DNA of 27,474 nt, taken from positions 1 through 27,474 of IMG/VR virus record IMGVR_UViG_3300037225_000538; one strand, given 5' to 3'. The notes under the pieces were generated by a model. The model saw nothing but the letters and a program-made list of their open reading frames with translations, ran no database searches and was not told where the DNA came from. Origin of the DNA: a virus. Both the position numbers and the translations under genes were made by a program. Each line of letters starts with the position of its first letter. Position 1 is the stretch's first letter. This document shows positions 7,696 to 15,400 of this stretch, piece after piece.

Positions 7696-8532
7696 AAACA
7701 AAATCAACGGAAAGTGCTATGTAGGAAAAACCACTGGGCCGTTAGCCAAGCGCTGGCGAGGGCATGTTTACGATGCAAAGTACTCCAAAAGCAAAAATCG
7801 ACTGTTTGCTAATGCTCTCCGAAAATACACCCAAGATGGTTTTACTCTCTCCGTTCTTGCGAAGGCGCCAAACTCACAACTTAGCACAATGGAAAAGATA
7901 TGGATTTTCTTGATGAACTCTATGACTCCTAACGGTTATAACTTGACAGAAGGGGGAGAGGGAGCAGTCGGCTACAAATTCTCTGAAGAGGACCGCAAGA
8001 AAATAAGTGCAGGGGTACGTGCCATTGTAACGACTTCCTTTCGAAGCAAACTTAGTGCCGCACAGAAAGGAAGAAAACATTCCCCCGAAACTCGTCAAAA
8101 AATAAGCCTGGGAAATAAAGGCAAGAATCTCGGAAGAAAACGGTCTCCTGAAACTTCTGAAAAAATTCGCAAAACTATGGCGACTCCGGAAATGAAAAAG
8201 AGATTAAGGGAAGCACACCTCGGGCGCCACAATCCTTCAGAGGAAGCTAGAAAACGTATGCGCGATGCTGCGGTGGGGCGCATACGTTCTCCTGAGACCT
8301 GTCAAAAGCTTAGCGATGCCCTACGAGGGAGAACCTTTTCTGTCGAAACTAGGGAGAAAATTTCCAAAGCAAATAAAGGTAAAGTACGAACCAAAGAAGT
8401 CAAAGAAAAACTTAGTCTAGCCCGGCAAGGAAATCATAACGCATTAGGGTACAAGCACTCAAAAGAAACTCGTAGAAAAGTAAGTGAAGCTGGGAAAAAA
8501 CGTTGGGCTATTTGGAGAAAAAAGAATAAGCG
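7415..8532 (+). mobile_element. Homing insertion: surrogate helicase C-terminus plus GIY-YIG endonuclease
   Basis: The AT-rich segment begins near 7415-7440 inside the helicase gene and ends where GC-rich helicase sequence resumes at 8533. It contains a complete replacement for the helicase C-terminus (to 7695), the endonuclease ribosome-binding site inside that coding sequence, and the endonuclease gene (7673-8536). The right boundary is sharp. The left boundary is set only by the composition change and by where homology to the displaced fragment begins (LILD against MIVD), so it is uncertain by some tens of bases. Confidence 0.7.
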
Positions 8533-8536
8533 ATGA
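7673..8536 (+). CDS. GIY-YIG homing endonuclease with NUMOD3 repeats
   Basis: This is a site-specific DNA endonuclease promoting its own spread. The N-terminal catalytic domain shows a degenerate GIY (LIY, 3-5), YVG at 16-18, Arg27, Glu74 in STMEKIW and Asn90 in GYNLTEGG, closely matching the spacing of the I-TevI catalytic residues. From about residue 105 come eight NUMOD3-type DNA-binding motifs of the form (K/R)-x-S-x-E-T-x-x-K-(I/L)-S. The C-terminus is very basic. ATG 7673 has a strong GGAGG about 7 nt upstream, within the helicase gene, and the ORF overlaps the helicase by 23 nt. Its TGA overlaps the ATG of the displaced helicase fragment (ATGA). Composition is AT-rich compared with its neighbours, indicating transfer from another phage. 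Confidence 0.93.
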   Translation: MGLIYLAENKINGKCYVGKTTGPLAKRWRGHVYDAKYSKSKNRLFANALRKYTQDGFTLSVLAKAPNSQLSTMEKIWIFLMNSMTPNGYNLTEGGEGAVGYKFSEEDRKKISAGVRAIVTTSFRSKLSAAQKGRKHSPETRQKISLGNKGKNLGRKRSPETSEKIRKTMATPEMKKRLREAHLGRHNPSEEARKRMRDAAVGRIRSPETCQKLSDALRGRTFSVETREKISKANKGKVRTKEVKEKLSLARQGNHNALGYKHSKETRRKVSEAGKKRWAIWRKKNKR

Positions 8537-8781
8537 TAGTTGACGCGACCGGGCTTCCGTCAAGAAACAACGCGCTGCAACGCTACGGACGCGGAGCGCG
8601 GAAAGCGAAGAGCCAGGATCTGCTATGGTACGTGGACATTGCCGACATTGGCAACCGTTTCTCCGGCGCGGCACACGCCAGGTTGAAGGCCCTGATAGAG
8701 ATCGGTGCCCCCATCGTATCCGTCAAGTGGTGCGGGAACCCTGAAGAAGTTTTGAATGTGGTTAAAGGAGAATCAGCATGA
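8533..8781 (+). pseudogene. Displaced original C-terminus of the SF2 helicase (82 codons)
   Basis: The frame encodes a second copy of the helicase motif-VI region. Aligned with the C-terminus of the upstream helicase, I count 39 identical residues in 66, including RNNA.QRYGRG, YVDI and GNRF. It lacks the ATP-binding half and cannot be a helicase alone. Its composition matches the main helicase body rather than the endonuclease insert, which marks it as the resident sequence. It has no stop codons. It begins with an ATG overlapping the endonuclease stop and ends with ATGA overlapping the next gene, so it may still be translated by coupling. No good ribosome-binding site precedes it. Confidence 0.8.
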
Positions 8782-9488
8782 GTCTTCCGCTAGTTAGCTG
8801 CATCATGCCCACCCGGGACCGCCCCGAGTTCATGAAGAAGGCGGTAGAGTACTTCTTGCGGCAAACGCACCCAAATAAAGAACTGTTGATCTTAGATGAC
8901 GGAACTAGGTTCGATTCCTTGGTATCTTGGGCAACCGCCTCATCCGACGACAACGATAAGGTTTCCATCCTCCGATATGTTCCAAACTCTAGGTTCAAAA
9001 CCCTAGGAGCGAAGCGCAACTGGTGCGTGAAGCATTCACGAGGCGATCTAATCGCGCATTGGGACGATGATGATTGGTACGAGTCAGAACGATTGTCACT
9101 TCAAGTAGCAGCCATGGGGGATGCCAACGCCGAAATCTGTGGGGTAGAGGCTCCGATCTTTTATGACCTCCCGAGTGGAAACTCTTTTCAGTATCGCTAC
9201 CGAGGGCCGGGCCGCTACCTCTACTCCGCGACGTTGATGTATTCACGGGACTATTGGGCGCGGTCTACGTTCCCCGCCCTCCAGGTGGGTGCATCTACCC
9301 CGTTTGTGTGCGGGCCAGGACGGCTCGACAAAGCCGCATTCATGTCTCCCGACTGGTACACAGGCATCAGCCACCTGAGAAACAACTCCCCCAAAGTGTT
9401 CGGGGCAGCAGAGTTCACGCGATGGGAAGGCGATGTGAAATCCCGCCTCGGCGCAGACTGGTCCTTCTACCAAAGTTTGCGACCATGA
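8778..9488 (+). CDS. GT-A fold glycosyltransferase, family 2-like (236 aa)
   Basis: The predicted role is transfer of a sugar from a nucleotide-sugar donor. The N-terminus VSCIMPTRDRPEF is a typical GT2 start, followed by LDDG at 39-42 and the metal-binding acidic cluster WDDDDW at 95-100. AAAGGAG lies upstream of the ATG, and the start overlaps the stop of the displaced helicase fragment. It has no signal peptide or membrane helix, so it is a cytosolic enzyme. It is the last + strand gene of the left arm and resembles the right-arm enzyme at 19669-20514 in layout (a DDDWY cluster followed by a YxLP motif), so the two may be distant paralogues. Acceptor unknown: virion protein, phage DNA or host glycan. 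Confidence 0.8.
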   Translation: MSLPLVSCIMPTRDRPEFMKKAVEYFLRQTHPNKELLILDDGTRFDSLVSWATASSDDNDKVSILRYVPNSRFKTLGAKRNWCVKHSRGDLIAHWDDDDWYESERLSLQVAAMGDANAEICGVEAPIFYDLPSGNSFQYRYRGPGRYLYSATLMYSRDYWARSTFPALQVGASTPFVCGPGRLDKAAFMSPDWYTGISHLRNNSPKVFGAAEFTRWEGDVKSRLGADWSFYQSLRP

Positions 9489-9491
9489 GTC

Positions 9492-9827
9492 CTATATCAC
9501 TAGTAGTTCCAAACCTAGAATCCCACTGTCCGTCCACTCGAAATCCGTAAGCAAGATCACGGAAAACAGATCGCCCTTCTGCACGGCAAACGGCGACGCG
9601 ACAAACCCAGCGAAGTACTGCACCTCGGTGGTGCCGCCCGCCCAGGTCATCTTCGGCAGTTCTCCGAAAATACTCACGCCGTTCATCAGCACGTCTATCT
9701 CCACTACATCTGTTGAGGGAGGGGTTATTGGTGGGCACCCACCACTGACGGCTACCACGTACAACGAGCACTGCGCCAGATAACCGTTACAAGGTGATAT
9801 CTGCACTCCTGGAAATATGGTCATCAT
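9492..9827 (-). CDS. Small hypothetical protein at the end of the tail operon (111 aa)
   Basis: The ATG at 9827 is preceded by GGAGGGG placed across the stop codon of the upstream tail gene, so translation is coupled. The sequence looks beta-rich with many Val, Gly and aromatic residues (EVQYFAGFVASPFAV) and ends DSGILGLELLVI. It has no recognisable domain. Position directly after the tail-tip protein suggests a small virion or tail-tip component. It converges on the + strand glycosyltransferase with only three bases between the two stop codons. Confidence 0.6.
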   Translation of the reverse strand: MMTIFPGVQISPCNGYLAQCSLYVVAVSGGCPPITPPSTDVVEIDVLMNGVSIFGELPKMTWAGGTTEVQYFAGFVASPFAVQKGDLFSVILLTDFEWTDSGILGLELLVI

Positions 9828-9831
9828 GATA

Positions 9832-11946
9832 TCACCCCTCCGTCATTACCCGTCTTTGTAGATAAAAAACTATGTTTTGACGCACGCGGTCCTTCGGCTG
9901 AGCGATAGAGGAAATCACTCGCTGTAAAAACGCCGCTTCGTTGGAAGTTGCCTGGTTGGCCGAATTGATGGCGGTCACCTGATGCCGGAAGAACTTGCGG
10001 CCAATCTCGTTGCTGTTAACCTGAGTCACCATCATGTTGTCGTTTGCCAGCGGGCGGGCGGTGTTGACCACCAAGCCCATGCCGGGTTCCAACCCGTCCC
10101 TGTCCGTCTGGATCACCACGGTCACGGGACGAACCTTCATGCGCAACAGCAGCCCGTCTGCGATTGCCTGAAGCGTGTCTATGTTGGACACGTCCTTTAC
10201 GTCTACTATCCCCTCAAACAATCCGTTGGCAGCGATCTCCGCATCGTCCTGCGCCCAGGCTATGTAGGAGAGGGGCGTCGGGTACTCGACTTCCAAAACA
10301 TCGCCGGAACCTAAAACTGAATGGGAGAAATTTTGAACGACAGTTGCTGGAGCTAACCATTCGAAGTCGTATGGTTTTAATCCAAAATCTGCAACGTCGA
10401 TCACGACGGCTGGGACCCCATTAACCCGAACCATGGGGCGAGAGTTCAACGGAGACATGGTAATGAAGAAGCGCGTATACCCGTCCCCGTGAAAAGTGTC
10501 CGTCCAGAGCGGGTTGACGGCGGCGTTGTTCCTGACGCCGACGCGGTTGCGGTACTTGCTGGAGTCGTTGCTCACCGTCATATCGATCCAGTTCCCATCG
10601 TTTTGCTGGATGGAGAATGGAGCCGTCAAGTATCCCGTCTCTGCCGGGAAGAGATGCAACACCTTGTTGAAGTCGATGCGCCAGTCCGCGCCGCTCGCCG
10701 TGCAGATGCCGTTGAGAACGTCCGTAGCCGTTATCCAGTTGTAGACCTGATCCCCGAGAGCCACCATCGGGTCCCACTCCCAAACGAAGCTGATCCCGAA
10801 ACGCGGCGTCAAGTAATCGGTGCAGATATGGCCGAACAGGATGGCCGCCAGGTTACCCGCGAAGGCCTGGTACTCTTTGCCAACGATCACCCGGTCGCAG
10901 AGCACCCCGTAGTCAACGCAATTCACGGTGATCTCGTTGCGGGCGGCGCTACCGGTGTAGTCGTACTCGCTCGTGTTGTCCACGACGCCGGCGAACCAGC
11001 GGTACCCGTCGCGGTGCCAGATCACCACTTCCTGACCTTGCTCCGGGCGGTACGGGGTGCCCTTCTGGGTCAGCGTGAAGGAGACCGCGGCCTTGCTGCC
11101 GCCCCCGATCTGCATGGTCCGCTGCACGCCGTTCCCGCCGCTGCCGTCGTCACATTTCACGAACTCCGTACGGTCGGTGTTGTCAATGAATACCGTCAGC
11201 AAGCGGGGGCCGGTTATCAGTATCGCCCCGGTTGTTCCTCCGACGGCTTTAATGAAGCCCCCGAGCACTCCTAGGACGGCACGGATTACCTTCCCGCTGG
11301 CTCCCCCTACGACGTTGATTGTTCCCCCGGTTCCCGTGATAGGAAGGATTGGTACGCCGGACAGAAACGCACCCACTACGAAAACTGCGTTTGAAGGGTC
11401 CACTACAACAGTAACTGCCGGAGTATATGATCCAGGTGCAGAATGAGTTTCCCAGGCAACGCCGATAGCATCGTGACCGTTCGCCTGCGTGGCCACCTGC
11501 GTAGAACCGCCGACCGTGATGGAATCAGCACTCCTATACATGCCCACCAGAGTGACGACAAGAGCATCTGTGGCGGAGGCGGTGATCGTGGGAACCGTTC
11601 CCGCAGCCTGATCGCTAGAGTCGATGACTCCGTTTAATCCCGAAAACTCGGCAACCGCCGTGCATTGATAAGACAGGCCGCCGGATGCTGACCAAGACAC
11701 CGTAAGCGGCCCGCTGGTGGCAGCAATTCTGTACCACAACTGACAGTAGTTTCCACCGACCGTCGGACTGGTAGATCCCGCTTGAGTCCACAAACCTCCT
11801 TGCGTGTCGGAAATCACTACTGAGGATGCAACTCCTTCATACCCTATTCCCACGAGCAGAAGATTACCGGCAGCTACGGGTGACGCGAATGCTTGCGATT
11901 GCGAACTCGAAGAGCTGGCAGCTTGGACAAGATTAGGTATAGGCAT
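9832..11946 (-). CDS. Tail-tip/baseplate hub-like protein with N-terminal beta domain (704 aa)
   Basis: Residues 1 to about 200 are Ser/Thr/Gly-rich and beta-stranded (AGNLLLVGIGYEG, LWYRIAATSGPLTVSWSASG), like the adhesin-type beta-sandwich domains common in phage tail proteins. A Gly-rich hydrophobic linker follows (about 200-245). The rest (TVFIDNTDRTEF, EITVNCVDYGVLCDR, DVLNGICTASGADWRIDF, and a segment near 460 with MTVSNDSSKYRNRV) resembles the gp27-like hub or tail-associated proteins placed after the tape measure gene. It probably forms part of the tail tip or carries a host-binding surface. ATG 11946 has no strong ribosome-binding site. The order tape measure, small protein, this protein fits a siphophage tail module. 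Exact structural role not provable here. Confidence 0.65.
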   Translation of the reverse strand: MPIPNLVQAASSSSSQSQAFASPVAAGNLLLVGIGYEGVASSVVISDTQGGLWTQAGSTSPTVGGNYCQLWYRIAATSGPLTVSWSASGGLSYQCTAVAEFSGLNGVIDSSDQAAGTVPTITASATDALVVTLVGMYRSADSITVGGSTQVATQANGHDAIGVAWETHSAPGSYTPAVTVVVDPSNAVFVVGAFLSGVPILPITGTGGTINVVGGASGKVIRAVLGVLGGFIKAVGGTTGAILITGPRLLTVFIDNTDRTEFVKCDDGSGGNGVQRTMQIGGGSKAAVSFTLTQKGTPYRPEQGQEVVIWHRDGYRWFAGVVDNTSEYDYTGSAARNEITVNCVDYGVLCDRVIVGKEYQAFAGNLAAILFGHICTDYLTPRFGISFVWEWDPMVALGDQVYNWITATDVLNGICTASGADWRIDFNKVLHLFPAETGYLTAPFSIQQNDGNWIDMTVSNDSSKYRNRVGVRNNAAVNPLWTDTFHGDGYTRFFITMSPLNSRPMVRVNGVPAVVIDVADFGLKPYDFEWLAPATVVQNFSHSVLGSGDVLEVEYPTPLSYIAWAQDDAEIAANGLFEGIVDVKDVSNIDTLQAIADGLLLRMKVRPVTVVIQTDRDGLEPGMGLVVNTARPLANDNMMVTQVNSNEIGRKFFRHQVTAINSANQATSNEAAFLQRVISSIAQPKDRVRQNIVFYLQRRVMTEG

Positions 11947-11981
11947 ATGCTGGGGTCACTGTTTGTCGGTGGATTCCGTCC

Positions 11982-12404
11982 TTACGCATTTACGAAGCTG
12001 AAGATCTTGTTGGCATCGTTCGGCCAAATCAATGGAATGTCTGAGCCGCTAGTGACGAATGGGAACCCAGCGTAAGAATCTCCAGAGATCTTGCGGATCA
12101 ACAGCGTGCCTTCCGGACTGGCTCCGTCCGACTGATAGATCACAGCCTGCGTCACCGTGTGGCCGGATGGAGGTGCCGCGAAGGTCACGTCATCCGCGTC
12201 GAAGACCGCACCGGTGAAGCTCTTACCACTGAGAGTGGCGGTCGCTACTATCGCACTGCTTGGTATGTCCGCAAGGGTGTGATCGGTCGCCTGCACGGCG
12301 GTGTAAGCGGCGGTGCATAGAGCCACCTTGATTATGTCGCTGGTCAGGTCCACTAACTTGTTGCCGATGTCCTCCAGCGTTTTCTGATAGTTGAAGTCTG
12401 CCAT
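11982..12404 (-). CDS. Conserved phage tail-region protein (140 aa)
   Basis: ATG 12404 follows AAAGGA at good spacing. The sequence (IIKVALCTAAYTAVQATDHTL, then ADIPSSAIVATATLSGKSF, FDADDVTFAAPPSGHTV, PLIWPND) matches a pattern I recognise from many phages: an LTSDxIKVAL strand, a Y....D.....L..IP segment and a DADDVTF motif. Such proteins lie close to tail genes and are usually annotated only as hypothetical or structural. It follows the tape measure gene by 13 nt, so it is part of the late tail operon. Function unknown; a virion component is likely from context. Confidence 0.7.
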   Translation of the reverse strand: MADFNYQKTLEDIGNKLVDLTSDIIKVALCTAAYTAVQATDHTLADIPSSAIVATATLSGKSFTGAVFDADDVTFAAPPSGHTVTQAVIYQSDGASPEGTLLIRKISGDSYAGFPFVTSGSDIPLIWPNDANKIFSFVNA

Positions 12405-12417
12405 TTCGTGCGGTCCT

Positions 12418-15400
12418 TTAGAGTTGATTTTGAACGACGTTCAGTAAGTAGTCCATATCTGCCCGACTAGTGAAGGTGTTGTTCGACACTGTGATGTTGG
12501 TCACGGGGGCAGAGTTGGAGGAGTTTGGAGCGTAAACCGCCGGAGTCGGAGAACTCCAAGATGGAGAGGCAGCCTGGCCAGCTAATAAATCTCCCCGCAG
12601 AAATCCCGCTGCTGCCGTACCTGGAGACGATGCAGACGCCGCAGGCGCCGGCAGTAGAGACCCGCTGGTGTACTCGCCCCCCGCCGCTGTCGCCGCCAAA
12701 GACGTATCCAAGGCAGCAGCCGTCGGCAGTAAAGAATCTCCCTTCAGATATGACCCTGCGGCCGCAACCGTGCTGGAGAGGTCACTCAACTGAGAGGTGG
12801 CAGCATCGGCCTGAGATGCAAGCATGCCAGCGGCGTTCATCGCGGCGAGGATCGTCGTCGTGGAGTCGGCAATGGGCGAGCCTACTCCACTATTTGGGGT
12901 AGCCGACTCAAGTGAATATGACCACGTCACTCCCGCCGCAGTCACTCCCCCCGTGACGTTTCCGTCGGCATCGATGTATACTATGCTGCCGTCGGGGTTA
13001 ACTTTTTGGCTGGGGGAAGTCGTTGCTGTTTGGGCGGAAGCGAGAACGGCTCCTGATGCTTGAGTAACGGATGGAATGTTGGTGGGAACCCAAGACGGCA
13101 GTACCCCGGCTGGAACGGCCGACGACGTAGCAGGGGCATTGGGGTCTACTTGATATCCGGGCGCGGGCGTTAATGTCGAGCCGTTTATCGTCGGAGTCGA
13201 GGGCGGAGTCGGCGTTGGTACCGTATCCAAAAATTGTAGCGTGCCTGTGGTTGTCGAAGTAGCAGCGGGAGTCGATGCTTGAGCAGTCAACGGGGTCGTA
13301 GTTGGAGTGGTGGTTGGAGTGGTGGTTGGAGTCGTGGTTGGAATCGGGGTCGGGGTCGTGGTCGTGGTCGGGGTCGGAGTCGGTGTTGATGTGACGACGT
13401 TGGGTCCCACTACAGGAGCACCGACACTTCCGTAGTCGGTGCCGGTGACCTTCATGGTTATCAGTCTGATCATCGGTCCGATGGCGTTGTAAAGATAATC
13501 CCGAATCTCTGTCGGGGAATCCTTCACATCCGTCAACTGCTCCAGGAGGCTTACTACGTCTCCGAATCCCACGCCGTCCTTCGTGATGTCGGTCAGTGCG
13601 TTGCGGATGATATGGGAGTCGTTGAGCAGGGAATCCCCCTGCGTGACCAATCCGATATTCAGATAGCGAGTGGACTCCTCGATCAGCGAAAGAGTCGCCT
13701 CTTCGTGCATGTTCTGGATCGCTTGGGTTATGGCGCTGGCTATCGCGACGGCGACTCCAACGATGGGCACCGCGCTGAGGGCACCCGACGTAGAAGTGCC
13801 AACTCCGGAGGTAACGCCGCTCGTATCCACTCCCGACCCGGTGTCTCCCCCAACCTGATTCCCCATGCGAGTCGTGGCACCGTTAATGACTTGGCCGGTG
13901 ACCCCGCCAGAACTGGAACTACTCCCGAACATCCCCAAATCCTGTCCCAGAGATGTGGAGATATCTGCGGCGGCGGACTTGATCTGGTCCGCGAGAGGTT
14001 GAAAGAAACCCTTGATGAATGTCGAGAGCAAGTTCTCAGCTAGCTGCTTCCCGATGGTAACCACGTCCTGGCACCAGTTTCCCCACTCCACCAGGTTCTT
14101 GCCGATCATCGTGCTCAGACTATCAAACGCGGTCTGAAAGTCGTTCGAGATCTGAGTGGCGAACTCGACCATCTTCTGCGCCTGCGTCTTCATCGTCGCG
14201 GCGATGTTGGCGTACTGAGCAGCCACGGCGGCGGTCAAGGTTCCACCCGCAGCTATCTGCGCCTCAATCATTTTCTGCCATGCTTGCTGGCCTTGGAGGG
14301 TGGCCGCGTTTCCCGCGTCGGAGATAGCTTGATACGCCTTCGTCACCTGATCGACCGCTTGATTCAACTCCTGCTGTGAAGGAATTCCTAAAAACTTCAA
14401 AGCTCCAGCGGTGGGGTCGGTATTTTGACTAACCGCGTTCGCGGCGTCGAACGCCTTTTGCTGCGCTTGTAACTTTTGGAGCAAAGAAGCCTGCCCTGAT
14501 GCTACCACGGCGGCAGCCTCCGTGACGGCAGCGTTCATGTTTTGCTGAAGCTCTTGAATGGACGATAGTCCGAGAAGTTTCAAGGCTCCACGAAGCGGGT
14601 CAGAGTTTTGAGCCGCCACGTCGGCGGCGTCGAATGCTTTTTGCTGCGCTTGGACTAATTGAATCAGAGATGCTCCGCCAGCGGCGATCAAAGTAGCCAA
14701 TTCCGTTTGGGCGGTGGAAGATGCTTGCTGCAATTCCTGAATGGACGGCAAACCGAATAACTTTAATACATCTCGTAGAGGATCTTGTGCCTGCCCTAAG
14801 GCATTTGCCGCATCGAACTTTGCCTTTTGAGCTACGACCATCTGAGAAAGAGTAGCTCCGCCAGCGGAAATCAACGCCCCCAACTTCTCCGTAGCCGTAG
14901 TCATGTTCTGCTGTAAAACGTCCAGCGTCGGCAGATTAAATAAACCTAAGGCTGCTGCCAATGGATCATTCTGTTGCGCCTGGGCATTCTGTGCGTTGAA
15001 CAACACTTGCTGCGCCGCGAGCATTTGCGCCAACGTGGCTTGACCGGTCGCGGTAATCGCCGCGATTCTAGCAGTAGCATCCGTGACGGCTTGCTGGAGC
15101 TCTACTGGAGATTTGTACGGGACCCCCATCATCTTCAACGCAGCTGCGAGCGGGTCCTGCGCCTGGGCTTGTGCTTCTTGAGCGAGGAAGAGGTTCTGCG
15201 CGGCGGTCATCTTGGCCAAGAGGGTTCCCTGACCAGACAACATAAGGGCGTCCACTGCTGCTTGAGCCTTGTCGACGTTGTTTTGAAGAGTAGGAAGATC
15301 CGGGAGGCCGAGCAGCTTCATAGCGAATAGAAGAGGATCTGCACTCTGCCCAGCAGCCTCCGTCTTGGTGAACAGGGACTGCTGCGCGGCGAACTTCTCT

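Noticed and set aside
10489-11274. Long + strand frame (261 aa) opposite the tail-tip gene
   Set aside because: Antisense shadow with Val/Arg/His-rich composition and no motifs; the - strand protein is the plausible one.
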